64,000 nucleotides of DNA, from NCBI RefSeq assembly GCF_963675165.1, contig NC_087390.1:4721301-4785300 (forward strand). The letters are read 5' to 3'. The DNA comes from Halichondria panicea. Lineage: Eukaryota; Porifera; Demospongiae; Suberitida; Halichondriidae. How positions within the stretch are numbered: position 1 is the first letter of the stretch; every line of letters starts with the position of its first letter. The notes beneath the pieces were generated by a model that made no database searches, was not told the DNA's origin, and saw only the letters and a list, made by a program, of their open reading frames with translations. Positions 11,600 through 22,870 of the stretch are shown piece after piece. Position numbers and translations under genes: made by a program.

Positions 11600-13190
11600 T
11601 TGGGGTTAGCTTCTTACTTTGGACCATCTGACGCTTCATTACGAATTTTCGTCACCTTTAACGGCTCTTACCATGCAAGAAGGCCAGGGTGTGTTGTTTG
11701 CACACTCAGTGTCAGAGAGTAAGCTTAAGAACTTGCTTTGCACTGCCCCAGTTCTAGCATATACCTTTGCTTTGGAAACTGATGCACTAGCTGATACTAT
11801 ATATAATATTATAGCGTGGTCAGGTGCAGTTTTGGCACAGGAGGACGAGATGGGTCAGTTAAACCCAGTAGCATAATTTCGAATTGAGGCGAAATGACCA
11901 CAACACAGAGCTTGAAACTCTTGCAATTGTCTAGGATGTGAAGTACTATTGGTCGTACTTGTTGCGACATCATTAACTTATACTCACTGATCATGCCGTT
12001 TGTACTTCTCTTTTCAGCACGAGCAACCCCTTCTGCTAAATGGGCCCGTCGGGTATCTGCCAAGGAAGCAAATATAGCTGTCCAGTGGCATCTGTATCAT
12101 GTGTGGTTGCTGGTGTGAGGGTCTAATAGCGATTCTCAGTTCAAGCCAATAATTGCTTACCCAGGTGATGATGTTGTGAGGAAGGTGGTTATATCAACAG
12201 GTGAGGCTTTTGATTTGACTGCATGGTGGACTTCTTTATCACGAGTGTGCTAATACTCCTGGTAGGTGTCTACAGCTGTTCCTCCACAGGAGAGACGAGA
12301 GGGAGGGTTTGATTCAGGAGGGTAGATTTTCAGGGTATACTTTGCAGAAAAGAGAATCTATGAGCTATACTCCGCCATCGGTATTGGTGGCCACGCGCCA
12401 GGGACACGAGCAGCAGCCAGACATTATACTGTCGGTCGTGCTTCTAGGAAGGATCAGAGTCGGTCTATTAAACCACAAATATTATTATACAACCTATACA
12501 TACATTTCTAGCTGTTGCCTGCATGGAGGATCGTTTTCGAAGGTTGCTGGGGTTGAGTTGCCTTTGACTATATAGACTCTTTAACGGAAATCAATACGCA
12601 CTGGTGTTCATTGATTATTGCACCAAAATGAATAGGTGGAAGCAGTTGCTATTCTGGATCAGAAAGTAATTTGTAAGGATGTTTGTAGAGTATGTTGTCT
12701 GTCGACATGAAGCACCACACAATTTTGTGGTGCTAACTTTGTTTTACAGCTGGTATATCGGAGGTATAATAATTATGCTGTTGTGCTACATTTGGGTCAT
12801 ACCCGCTGGCTTATGTTAGCAGTTTAACAGTCGAGTGCTTTGGTGGCGGCCATGAGTGGGATGGGAATTTGTCGTGTGTTATGTATGTGTCGGTACAGGA
12901 ATCTACCTGGGAGTCCCCTTTCTTTTTGCTTTACGGTAGATACTACATTGCCTACTATAGAAGCTCTCTTGCATGCTCACAATTATTAATTGGTAGCAGG
13001 ACTGCATGTCCAGTGCATGGCGAACAGCCCAAGAGTGCATGCATTATAGACAAACAGAAACGTCATAAAATGTACGACAAGTCGGCTTAGGTCAGCTAGC
13101 CAACCTATTACCAGTATAGAATTAAGTTGGTCAACACGTCATGGTTCAATTTTTGTGCATTCCAGAACGTTAGTTTTGCAGCTGCACAAC
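11600..13190 (+). mobile_element. Ty3/gypsy retrotransposon remnant (RNase H to integrase), copy A
   Basis: Three-frame reading shows gypsy-type pol pieces in order. An RNase H start (FALETDA ... GAVLAQEDEMGQLNPVA) lies at about 11760-11870. The RNase H middle (YYWSYLLRHH, LTDHA) lies at about 11935-12000. An integrase zinc-finger piece (HRYWWPRAR) lies near 12370-12410. A late integrase piece (SVQESTWESPFFLLYGR) lies at about 12885-12945. Stops and frameshifts separate all of them, so nothing is functional. Its end lies about 120 bp upstream of the peptide gene start in both segments. LTRs were not identified. Confidence 0.7.
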
Positions 13191-13314
13191 TGATTATACT
13201 ATAGCCACTCCTACTTCTAAAAGTGTGTGTGCAGCACAGCATAATAATCGCCAACTGAAGTTGAACAAATCAATCAGCAGAGTTGAATCTCATCAAAAAC
13301 TTGTTTGAAGCAGA

Positions 13315-16300
13315 ATGAAGGGTCTCATCATCGCCAGTGTTCTCATAGTTGCTGTGGCAATGATGGCAACAGCTGTACCTAATGCAGGTATGTTGCATGC
13401 ATGCATGTAAACTATAACTATATGCAAAGTTTGCTTTATTACCCGGTATAGGAGTGAGTCACTAATAATTATTATAGTAATAATAAGTATTCTGTGAAAT
13501 TCGAATGCCCACGAAAATGATGGGTAAAACTTTGTACGAAAGGCGTGCACATGCATGCATGCAGTCATAATACTTATATTTATAGAACGACCAATACGGA
13601 GTGCAGTCTTTCAGAATAATTATGCTGGTATTCAAGAGTTGCTCAAGGAAATAGCAGAGGCAGAGGCAGAGGCAGAAAAAGACGACAGTCAGATGAGTCT
13701 AGGCCAAAATGGTGAGCATGCATATGGCATGTATACCGTATAGCGGGTAATTTTCGTGGGGTAAAATATTCGTTATTTTCGTGGGCAAGCTGACCTCCAC
13801 GAAATTTTAACGTAGGATTGCAGTGCAGGCAACGAGAACTAAACGAAATTTTTACTCACGAAAACCACCGTTTCTCGAGTTGAACGAATTTTTTACCCAC
13901 GAAACTTACCCGCTATACGGTATATCCATTAGCTGTGATTTTGTTTAACAATAATTATAACACGTAATTATTTTACAGATGAATTGGAGTGCACTTGCAT
14001 GCATTTCAAGAATAAGGATCGCCCAATATGCAAAGGATCTAACTGTAACGTCAAACCAGCTGGTATGTTGCATGCATGCAACGTTTGCATAAATATACAT
14101 GTAGTCAGTGAAGCGTATGAGTTACTTATTGTCTAGACTATAAATTAAGTGGAACCTCCATAAAGCGGACACCATTGGGGAACAGCCTTTTGGCCGTTAT
14201 AGAGAGGTGGTCTTCCTTGAGAGGTTTCGATTGCCAGCTATAATATAATGTATGCTCCATGAGTCATTTCTTGCTGCAAATGAATATTGTATGCATGCAT
14301 GTACTGCGTATACTGCTTTGCTAACTGCTAGTCTCGTTCCCAGGTCTTCCTTTATCTTGCTGTTGTCATGCATTGTTTATGAAATACAATATACGAAATG
14401 AGGCAGCAAAGAAAAAAATGGGCGCACATGCAGTTAAGAAAAAGTAAGGCCTGGTTTGGGAAATCGCGTGATCTACAAAGATGATAATGATGACTAAGCT
14501 ATATATTGCTTGGCATATCTAGCTGGTAGCATGCATTTAGAAAGACACAAAAAAATTTTTATATTCGGTATAGAATCTAAACTATATGTAGCCTCGATTC
14601 CAGGCCGATTCTGGTACCTATTGCATGGTGATAGTGCGCATGCGTTAGTTTATTCTCCAGAATCTGGGGAATCCCCTTTTTTCTTTCTCTCATCTATTTT
14701 CAATCTTTGTACATCAGCTTAGCTCTCTATTGCGTTGTTCCAGAAGGCTTTCACACTAGTCTGAAGCCAAAAGAGGCTCTCATCTACCTCTATGACGGTT
14801 GTATGGTCAGGATATCTTACCTTGGATCTGTACAGGCTATGCGCATGGGAAGTGTATGGTGCCGCCTCAAACTGCTACTTGCAAAGACAACCCGGCTATA
14901 GGACCATCCTAGGCGTAGATGAGAGCCTCTACTGTCTTAAAACTAGTGTTCAAGCCTTCTAGACCAACGCAATTGACGGCATAAGCCACAGCTTCACAGA
15001 ACTCAGTCATAGAGATTAAGTATTACGGAACATATTCGTAGTAAACGGACTAATTTCCTGTGTAATTTACTAAGGTTTTACGTTCGTAGTACGATTACCC
15101 ATATTCTGGGTAATTTAACGCGCATGCATGCGCACTATCACCCCTGCAATAGGTACCAGGCCGTATTTTAATCGGCCTTGAATCGAGGCTAATCTATATG
15201 CATGTAGCTAAGGTATATATAGGCTAGCTACGTAGCTAGCTAGCTCCTTGCAAACTTCCAGTTCCAAGTCCATGTTCAGCTTGCAGGCTATGGCAATGTT
15301 AATTATTAGTCATAGATCTCTATGTGGGCAGTCCAACATCTATAGCTCTGCATGCCCAAGCTCATTTTCACCCTTCTACCCTCACGCGACTTCCCGATAC
15401 AGGTTCTCCTTTTTCCTAACTCTATACCTCTATTTCTTTCTTTATTCCTCCATTGAACGATTGTGATAAAAAACAGAAAAAGGAGAGCCTGTGTATGTAT
15501 GTAGAAGCTTTAGCTAACCACTTCTTTAGCTCGTATACAAGCTTTGCTTTGTAGGGACAAGCTACAGCTAGGTTTTCACGATTGTGCAAAATAATGCGAT
15601 CTCAGCAATAATTTCCTGCTAATTCTAGGTGTGTCCGTTCTGGGAAGTTATTTTCATTGCTAAAGGCTAGTAAAGCTGGTTGTGGGACTAGAAAGCTGGT
15701 TGCTTAAGGTTACGATGCAGTGTTCGCCCACGCAGTAATTATCAGTAGTAAATTAAGCTTGTCTTGACTGTGTACACTAGTCGTCATTTTATTAGACTCG
15801 CAAGCCACTCCCTTTTCTCTGATTGGACGGGGGCGGGAGAAAAGGGACTGGTGACTCTGGGCTACAGCTTGTGTAAATCAGGAATGCTATTAAATATTAA
15901 TGTCACGTGCAAATTATCCAGATGCGTCAAAAGCTAAATTAAGACACACAAGACAAGTATACAGATCTATCTAGCTAGCCTTTTGATATTATAGATCCTT
16001 GTACCAGTGTCTGTTGTGCCACAACTTGTGGATTAGCATGGAACAGCTGATGAACGTAGAAATCTTGGCAGTCCTTCTTTGAACCGAGGAGTACGAGTGG
16101 CAGCGATTTAAGACAGCTTGTACAAGTCTGACTACTCTCAATTCAACTGCTGCCCTCTGCTATTATCTGTCTTGTATTGTACAGGTTATTAAAAGCTTTA
16201 GGCAACCAATAACACACTGAGTTTCGGCTGCCAGTTGACTGTTCTCATCACGTAAAACTGAAACACAGCTAATCTCTGCTGGTGTCTTAGATGACTGTTC

Positions 16301-19300
16301 GCCCACGCAGTAATTATCAGTAGTAAATCAAGCTTGTTTTGACTGTGTACACTAGTTGTCATTTTATTAGACTCGCAAGCCACTCCCTTTTCCGCCCCCG
16401 TCCAATCAGAGAAAAGAGAGTGGCTTGCGAGTCTATCATTTTATATGCTAGATATTGCATGCTCTTTGCCAGTAAGGCAATTATCTATTTAAAGGAGGAA
16501 AGGGGCAGGGCGGCTCGAAACAATTTCAATGTAGCCTCTACACAGGCTCTCCTTTTTCTGTTCTTTATCACAATCGTTCAATAAGATAAAATACTGTCTT
16601 AATCGTTCAATGAGATAAAATACGGTATTAATTGGAGGAATAAAGAAAGAAATAGACGTAGAGTTAGGAAAAAGGAGAGCCTGTATCGGGAAGTCGCGTG
16701 AGGGTAGAAGGGTGGTAGAAGGGTGAAAATGAGCGTGGGCATGCTGAGCTAGCCACGCAGATATCTATGACTAGTAAAACTTTGCCTGCAGCAAGCTGGA
16801 CATGGACTTGGAACTGGAAGTTTGCAAGCACTATAGCTAGCTATATACCTTAGGCTTAGCTAGATGATCTACTAGTCTAGATTGTGTGTTCAGATTCTAT
16901 CAGACTATTACCTTTTCTTGTGTCTTTCTACATGCTAGTATAGATCAAGAATAGCTTAGTCATCATTTCATCATTATCATATAGCAGGTAGCTACTGCCA
17001 CCAGAGCTGGCCACGCTGATCTGACTTGCAGCACAGCTTGGGTGGTTGTCTCAGTACAGTTTTATTAACTCTGAATGCGTGGGAGAATACCTTACGTCAC
17101 GATTGTGGGCTACATATCGCCCACGTTCATAAAAATCCTTGTGGATCACGCGATTTCCCAAACCAGGCCTTTTCTTAACTGTACGCCCATTTCTTTCTTT
17201 GCTGCCTCACTATGTCTTTCTTGTGATTTATGGATGAACAGTGACAACAGCAAGAAAAAGTAAGGCCTGGGAACGAGGCTAATTTCAATGAACAGTCATC
17301 GAGTTAGCTCGTGTAGAAGTTGAAAAATATAAAAAAATAGCCGACTACCGTACTTCTTCTAAATAAGGCGCCCTTCTAATAAGGCGCCACCCAGACTGAA
17401 AAGTAATTTTAAAGTCTCCATATAGAGCTCCACGTGGCTAGAGATATTATTTTTGGTGGCGCGTTGTAAATGGAGGCTAACATCACATATTTTTTCAGAA
17501 AGCTTGAGGATGATGAGAATGAAGCCTGGAATCGAGGATACCAAGATTGTTCAAATAACCTCTATTTATAATTAGGCGCCCTTCTAAATACGCGCCTCCC
17601 TGGACCAAATCTAATTTTTCTGTCTCTAATTATGGCCCTTGCTCATATCGTAATTATTAAAAAGAGGCGCCTTATTTAGAAGAAGTACGGTAGCTAGCTA
17701 TAGTAAACTATGGCATTTTTCTTCAGTTTGTAGATAGATAGGACCAAGAACTCTTCGAGCCGCCCTCAGGAATATCATAAACTGCTGGTAGGTCACTGTT
17801 TAGTTCTTGTTAGAGTCTTTCTTTGTCTAATATTTGATGACTAAATCGGCAGTGACCACACGATCTTTGTGGTAAATTTTTTGCCATCTAGTTCGTACTG
17901 ATAGCTAGCAAGCGCTGTAATAGTTACTTATGAGTAGTGCAACAGTATAGACACATAAAATAATAGAAACAATATCTTCCTTTCTCACAAAAACAAAAAA
18001 TAAAAGCTCATGAATAATTCACAAACACTGCATCGTAACCTTAATTGAAGCCATGTATATAGTTTCAATCCGAGCTAGCTCTTAGCCGGCCGTTATGGCG
18101 TCATGTTGCTCTTTTCCAAAGACTTTGGAGATGGAGGTTCCACTGTATAATTATGATGTGACACTATAGGTGGTATATATTATAGGTTGAGTTTGGGGTG
18201 CACTAGCCTCGATCCCATAGCCTTGATCCCAGGCCGAGTTTTCGCTTTTATAACGGTTAGGCGAACAACTAGGCCTGGTACTAGTTGTCTGCGCATGCGT
18301 CAAATTTTCATTGTATTTGTGGTCGGCAAAAATATTTAATAAATCAATAATCGAAATTTGTACACACAAAATGCACAGAGTGAATACACAAAAGATGCAC
18401 ATAGAGAGCTGCTTCACAAGGGCCTGGGGAGTTGCCAGTTGTGCTGCAGCACGATTACAGTGACCTAGGGAAACTTCAGGATGATCAAATTACGTTTCAA
18501 AAAGAGTTAGCAGGTTGCTGGACTTCTCTGATTCTAGGCCCCAACTCGTAACTCTTGAGAAAACGTAGATTCTCTTGATGCCTCTGAGCTACCCAACAAC
18601 GCTCGAACGAGCAGGTCATACTCCAGTCCTGTAAGTATAGGACAATAATTATCAAAGACGGTTAAACCCTTACCTCAAACTGTCCAGTCTCGTCCATTAG
18701 TATAGCCAAGAGGAGCACTGTTGGGATACTTAGCTGGATATTAGCCATTGCTCCTGTACAGAGAAGTAGACATTCTAAATACGTGTAGATCTATATTAAA
18801 TTTCTCGTATTAAACAGGTTACAGTGTCATTGTCGACGAGTTGATGATGGCAGCACCAAGTTCTCTAGCTCACACTCTTCACATATTAATGATGAAACTA
18901 TAGTCTACCTAGATCTTGCCAAACATGAACAAGATTTGATAGCACAGGGCCCACACAAAAATGTCTAACCTTAACAAGCTTGACAAAGCTTTATACCTCT
19001 TCCCTTGTTGTTCAGTCTTCAGAATAATGTTTTCTAAGCTTCAGAGAAGAGAGAAGCTTCAGCTAAGAGCCATTCCAATAATGATAAAACGGGAACTGAC
19101 TTCTAGTACACGATAGTACACGAATATAAATGTCACGAAAGTGAACGAGAATATCCATTTGTCAGAATCTGACAAACGACTGACGCATGCGCAGACAACT
19201 AGTACCAGGCCTAGAGTTGTTCGCCTAACCGTTATAAAAGCGAAAACTCGGCCTGGGATCGAGGCTAATAGTGCACATGCAGCTATAAGCCTATATATAA

Positions 19301-20554
19301 CTAGATATCAACTAATACTCCTTCTATATAGATCAACTAATGGCAGTCCTTCAGAATAAATTTGCTGGTATTCAAGAGTTGCTCAAGGCAGAGGCAGAGG
19401 CAGAAGATCACAGTCAAGAAATAGGTATAGGTATATATAATTATATAATTATATAGGCCTTGGTAGATTATGCATGGTTTTATAGGCTGTATATATTATA
19501 ATTATAATTATATAAATAATTGATAGTGTTAAACACATGCATGCATGACTGCATGTGGCCATTATACTAGTTTGTGATGTTATACTTGTGTGACATCAAT
19601 GTTGTGCTCGTGGTTAACACTGCAGGAATTATGCGGGAATAATAGGCAATTTGTTGAAAAGAATAATAGGTCAGTATTTAAGAAGAATAACAGGCAATGT
19701 CTTGAGCATAAATATAATCTATATTAATGAAAGCACCGCGGGTATACTAATGCCTCGGTGGAGGTGCCAAAGCTACATAACATAAAGCTACTAATAGCTA
19801 GCTTTTATACACACATTGATTATTATTAATGAACATTTTTAATTTTGCTGCATGCAGAATCACAGGGAAACTCAAAGAGTGGGTAATGATCGACGATGAT
19901 TGTTGTTAAAAACGATCGATGCCAAAAGTTTAAGTCTAAAATTAATGGCTGCAAGTCAGCAGAGCCTTGCAGCTCTCTTCTCACTCTTGCAGCTACCAAT
20001 AGCTAGCGTTCTAGTGCAGAGCTATCTACTAAGTAGAGTTAGCAACACTCGGTGAACAAGTTTTGCTACGGACTCTTCTGAAAAGGCTGCAATGGCATTC
20101 CAAGCCGGCATAACTCGAGAACGAAGCTTTATTTTGCAAATCCACAAATACCAAGCCAAGAAAACATGATTAAAATAGAAGCCTATAGAAACTCTTACTT
20201 GCACTTCATTGATCCTTGAGCAGCTGAAACAGTCTATACACACGCACACACACACACACATACACACACACACACACACATGCACACCGAGGCATAATTA
20301 TGTCTATATAGGCCAAAATGGTGAGCATGCATGCATGTTAACATTGTCTACATGTGATTTCCACGTTTAATTATTTTGCAGATGAATTGGACTGCGCTTG
20401 CATGAATTTCAAGGGTAAGGGTCGCCCATTGTGTGTGGGATCTAACTGCCCCGAACGAGCTAGTACACAACTAGAGATGGGTGATGAATGGTGGGATGAA
20501 GCGGAAGAGTTGCTCAGAAGGTCAAGCTGGCTTGTGGGCTTAAACAAACGCTAA
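13315..20554 (+). CDS. secreted two-module cysteine-rich peptide precursor (gene A)
   Basis: Five exons join in phase 1 throughout: 13315-13387, 13586-13711, 13979-14062, 19332-19424 and 20382-20554 (TAA). All borders are GT/AG. Exon 1 encodes a 20-residue-class signal peptide (LIIASVLIVAVAMMATA). Exons 2 and 4 encode the same linker (AGIQELLK then an EA-rich acidic run). Exons 3 and 5 encode the same cysteine unit: DELECTCMHF in one and DELDCACMNF in the other, with spacing C-x-C-x9-C-x4-C. The protein is therefore signal peptide plus two linker-cysteine modules, with a tail rich in W, E and R. A possible 9-nt microexon (GCCAAAATG, 20310-20318) would restore the GQN seen at the exon 2/3 junction. 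AATAAA lies 44 nt after the stop. I recognise no family; a secreted peptide role is inferred. Exon 1 has no TATA box, unlike gene B. Confidence 0.6.
13734..13923. repeat. MITE, TACCGTATAGCGGGTAA family, copy 2 (in peptide gene A intron 2)
   Basis: The left end ATACCGTATAGCGGGTAATT and the right end CTTACCCGCTATACGGTAT are inverted repeats. It starts about 20 bp inside intron 2 of the peptide gene and is also present at the same place in gene B, so it predates the duplication. Confidence 0.8.
14589..15191. mobile_element. TAGCCTCGA inverted-repeat element, 0.6 kb (segment A only)
   Basis: The ends TAGCCTCGATTCCAGGCCG and CGGCCTTGAATCGAGGCTA are inverted. The flanks AACTATATG and ATCTATATG match at eight of nine bases, and segment B has a single ATCTATATG there with no insert. 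The interior is itself palindromic (GAGGCTCTCATCTAC / GTAGATGAGAGCCTC), which explains a 64-codon open frame that I do not count as a gene. Confidence 0.75.
15248..16828. repeat. large inverted repeat, arms about 245-290 bp
   Basis: The left arm begins TTGCAAACTTCCAGTTCC and ends AAAAAGGAGAGCCTGTG at about 15491. The right arm is its inverse, from CACAGGCTCTCCTTTTTCTG at 16541 to GGAACTGGAAGTTTGCAA at 16828. Segment B has the left arm only (about 33714-33990). The spacer holds the 15793-16435 element. Confidence 0.7.
15793..16435. mobile_element. TAGACTCGCAAGCC inverted-repeat element with TCATTTTAT duplication
   Basis: Both ends are TAGACTCGCAAGCCACTCCC type. TCATTTTAT occurs immediately before 15793, before 16368 and after 16435. 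The last 68 bp (16368-16435) are a self-contained foldback of the same end sequence. The interior (GTGACTCTGGGCTACAGCTT ... TGGTGTCTTAGATGACT) is shared with the cleaner copy at 54078-54840. Confidence 0.7.
17346..17692. repeat. TACCGTACTTCTTCTAAATAA MITE
   Basis: The ends TACCGTACTTCTTCTAAATA and TATTTAGAAGAAGTACGGTA are perfect inverted repeats followed by GGCGCC. The unit is about 347 bp and non-coding. Confidence 0.75.
18204..19268. mobile_element. TAGCCTCGA inverted-repeat element, 1.07 kb (segment A only), with an ORF inside
   Basis: The left end is TAGCCTCGATCCCATAGCC, followed by the family motif GAGTTTTCGCTTTTATAACG and CTGCGCATGCGTCA. The right end repeats these inverted and closes ATCGAGGCTA. 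GTGCAC flanks it on both sides, and segment B has one GTGCAC at the matching site (34350 region) with no insert, so this is an insertion after or outside the shared ancestor. A spliced minus-strand ORF lies inside (18497-18748). Confidence 0.7.
18497..18748 (-). CDS. candidate 68-residue secreted peptide inside a transposable element
   Basis: Minus-strand exon 1 (18748-18674, 75 nt) starts with ATG and encodes a hydrophobic leader (LSIPTVLLLAILM) and then DETGQFE. It ends at a strong donor, GAG|GTAAGG. A 45-bp intron closes with CTTACAG. Exon 2 (18628-18497) continues in phase 0 with DWSMTCSFERCWVAQRHQ and stops at TGA. The result is a leader plus a 40-50-residue mature part with two cysteines. 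The whole gene sits between the arms of the 18204-19268 element and is absent from segment B. I recognise no family. The short length means chance is possible; the matching donor, acceptor, phase and leader argue for a real gene. Confidence 0.35.
19731..20303. repeat. GAAAGCACCG...CACCGAGGCAT repeat, copy 1
   Basis: It starts at GAAAGCACCGCGGGTATACT with ATGCCTCGGTGG just inside and ends CACCGAGGCATAATTATG, so the subterminal ATGCCTCGGTG / CACCGAGGCAT pair is inverted. It carries a (CA)n microsatellite at 20241-20281. Other copies lie at 28203-28703, 34852-35452, 36116-36666 and 49747-50181. This one splits the region between peptide exons 4 and 5. Confidence 0.75.
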
Positions 20555-20597
20555 AAATGACACAAGTCTGCATGGCCACTGCAGCCCGTATTCATCA

Positions 20598-20603
20598 AAT
20601 AAA
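20598..20603 (+). promoter_or_regulatory. polyadenylation signal AATAAA of peptide gene A
   Basis: AATAAA follows the TAA of the last peptide exon by 44 nt. The same hexamer and spacing occur in gene B at 35749-35754, which supports the chosen 3' end. Confidence 0.6.
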
Positions 20604-20879
20604 CACTCTGCTAGAGAGTCGTGGATATAACTATAATTATATTAGTCATTGCAGTTTGTAATCATCCATTAATAGTTATAATGAAATCGAATCGTGTGAT
20701 GACATCATGCATGGTTGATAATTCGAAAGGTATACTTATTACATGGCTATGACATTTTCTGCATAATTATTATAGAAACCAACATAGAAAACACTTGCAG
20801 CATATAGATGTAAAAAAGGTAATTTGGTAGTTTTTGTTCTGTTTTGGTGGCTGGATTTACAAGTAAGTGCATCGAAACC

Positions 20880-20939
20880 TAGCCTCGACTCCAGCCCCTT
20901 CAACAGTGGCTTTTCCTTGCGGCCTGGAAAATCGAGGCT
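20880..20939. repeat. TAGCCTCGA foldback element, 60 bp
   Basis: The ends TAGCCTCGACTCCAGCC and GGAAAATCGAGGCTG are inverted. The flanks ATCGAAACC and ATTGAAACC differ at one of nine bases. It is also present in segment B at about 36988-37046, so it predates the duplication. Confidence 0.65.
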
Positions 20940-21332
20940 GATTGAAACCGTCATATTCTGTCTAGTAAATTTACCACAAGAACCATTCATTCATGTGTCA
21001 CTATAAAAGCAATGATTTGAAGTATTGGGTGGAGGGTGCGCTCTGGTCTCAAGAATATCAATATGCCCCAGTGCAACCGAAGAGGGAGAGGGATTGGAAA
21101 TGGAAGTTACCTCGAATTATATCCGCGTTACGCCGGGGTTCAATTGCTACCGTATATAGTTCTACCAGACTGCGAGAGACCCGGCATCAATCACTGTATA
21201 CATTCGCAGAACCATTCTTTAGAGCGTGCTGAAGATAAACAAGTTTCTCAGAACATGACAGACTGGACCTTTCATGTACTGACACAGAGAACTGCTCCCA
21301 AAACCTCCTCCAACTCAATATGTTTCCGTCGA

Positions 21333-22870
21333 ACCGGTGTCATAAAATTTTCGGCCCCTCATGAGATTGGGCCCCCCGGGCCTAGAATTTTAAAATTTAG
21401 GCCCCCCATTAACAGCGCAACAGCGGTAACATTATGTGACAGTGCATTCTCAAAATACACCAATACAGTCTTCTATGGTCTTCACAGTCTATGCAGTGCC
21501 AGTCAGTTACTGAATGCAGCTCTCCTCACACACACACATTTCATCATTTCATGCATGTACAGTAGTACTACTGGTCTCACAGCCATCACACTGCACCATG
21601 TCATTCTATGATAATGACCTCATGCAGCACGAAGCACGTAGGTGCCAACTGTCCCGAATTGGTCAGGACTGTCCAAGATTACCCTTGTCCCGAAAGGAAA
21701 CGCTATTCACCTCAGATATCCCGGATTTTAGGGTTGCTGCTTCTGAGCTGGGTTACTAAGCTCCAAAAGGCTTATCAAGCCTGAAACTACTGCATGCTAG
21801 AATCTTCAAACAATGAACAAAAACAGCTTTACACAAGAAACTTAGTTTATATAGCAAGGGCATATGAGAGAAGCGCCCTTGTACTATGATACAGTCTAAT
21901 AAGTGGGCGGGGCTCACTTGCACTCTTATTACATGTAGACTACTGGGATTCCACCATAGATACAACAGTTTCTCTCTTGACTTCTATATCTATGATTCCA
22001 CATTACTTGAGAGCTGAGCCAGTGATGCTATTGGAGCATCCCCACAACAATTTACATCTTCTATGTAGGAAAACATGGAGGGATATGAGTCTTTGCACTG
22101 AAAATTGTATGCTCATTTATTGTGAATTCACAAAATTTTGCCTCTGGCGGCCAGCCGCTTGGGGATATAACGCCGCCATGTTTTGTCCTGAAATTTGGCT
22201 GAGAAAGTAAGCACAAAGTTGCAAATATGGCGATAGCTATGCACAACATCGATTGTCTTACAGGCAGATCCAACATTGCAGAGCTGCATCAAAGCATTTA
22301 ACTCTTATATATAAGCATGAGTAACTTGAAAGGTAAATCTTCCTTCACTTTGAATTCCATGATAGAATGATAATGCAAACATTTTTGCTACTTCGATACA
22401 GAGTCTTTGCATGCATGCAGTCTCTTTGATGCTTTGTAACTATTATAGATCTAGAGCTAACCTTACCATATAATTCTTTGATTTCGTTCTAAAGATTTCT
22501 GTTCGTTTATCTATGGTTCTATCGTGCAGAAAAGGATAGCAGAAAAGAGGGGGGGCCTAATCTCACAGTGGGATGCCTAGTATTTTAACAGATTGGACCC
22601 CCTGGGGGGCCTAAACTGTTAATATTCTAGGCCCGGGGGGACCAAAAATTTTAAAATTCTAGGCCCAGGGGGAGCCTAAACATGGGGGGGCCTAAAATTT
22701 TATGACACCGGTGTAGAAGCGATATGGGCCCCCCCCCTTATTTTGGGGCCCCCGGCCCTAAAACGCTAGCGATTTGGGGTGTAAGGGGGGGCCCCATTGC
22801 ACTAGCGGTATACGCCCCCCTTAGTGATTATAGGGCCCCCCTAGAGAAGTCTATTCTGAGCAGTGGAGTC
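21333..22870. mobile_element. GGTGTCATAAAATTTT element with G/C-run ends, copy 1
   Basis: The left part reads GTGTCATAAAATTTTCGGCC then C-runs. The right part is inverted, GGCCTAAAATTTTATGACAC near 22690, followed by more GGGGCCC-type runs to about 22860. The interior (21420-22520) is duplicated at 24000-24800. Open frames here, such as one of 81 codons at 21514, are not recognisable. Confidence 0.6.

Larger units (their letters stand above)
14329..17281. mobile_element. TAGTCTCGTTCCCAGG long-arm inverted-repeat element
   Basis: The left arm (about 14329-14475) and right arm (about 17138-17281) are inverted: CTCGTTCCCAGG ... GGCCTGGTTTGGGAAATCGC against GCGATTTCCCAAACCAGGCC ... CCTGGGAACGAGG. 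Segment B keeps only the left arm (33370-33530). It contains 14589-15191 and 15248-16828 inside, a Russian-doll arrangement. No protein domain is recognisable. Confidence 0.65.
14150..18145. mobile_element. pogo/Tigger-like TIR element with nested insertions (copy A)
   Basis: The left end AGTGGAACCTCCATAAAGCG (C lost at the tip) pairs with the right end GGAGGTTCCACTG, with TA on both sides. The segment-B counterpart (33188-34295) is 1.1 kb, so about 2.9 kb of copy A is extra, mostly the other elements listed here. CAGTGGAACC-type ends with TA duplication are typical of pogo/Tigger elements. No transposase is readable. It lies in intron 3 of the peptide gene. Confidence 0.65.
6995..21140 (+). 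repeat. tandem segmental duplication, copy A
   Basis: Copy A shares order and sequence with 26400-37275. It opens with AGTATGAGGAAGAACAGGCA (copy B: 26405) and closes near CGCGTTACGCCGGGGTTCAA (copy B: 37257). In order, both copies hold: the opening block (A 6995-7600, B 26400-26975), the satellite, a CAGTAGACTCTCG element, the Ty3/gypsy remnant, peptide exons 1-3, the pogo-type element, peptide exons 4-5 and a foldback. Copy A is longer mainly because extra transposons are nested in it. The offset is about 19.0-20.0 kb on the left and 15.2 kb at the last peptide exon. Uncollapsed haplotypes placed in tandem are an alternative explanation. Confidence 0.85.

Noticed and set aside
14707-14901. 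64-codon plus-strand frame inside 14589-15191
   Set aside because: It runs through the palindromic interior of an inverted-repeat element; openness is explained by that structure.
21514-21759. 81-codon frame in the GGTGTCATAAAATTTT element
   Set aside because: The duplicate at 24024-24302 has shifted frames and neither contains transposase motifs.
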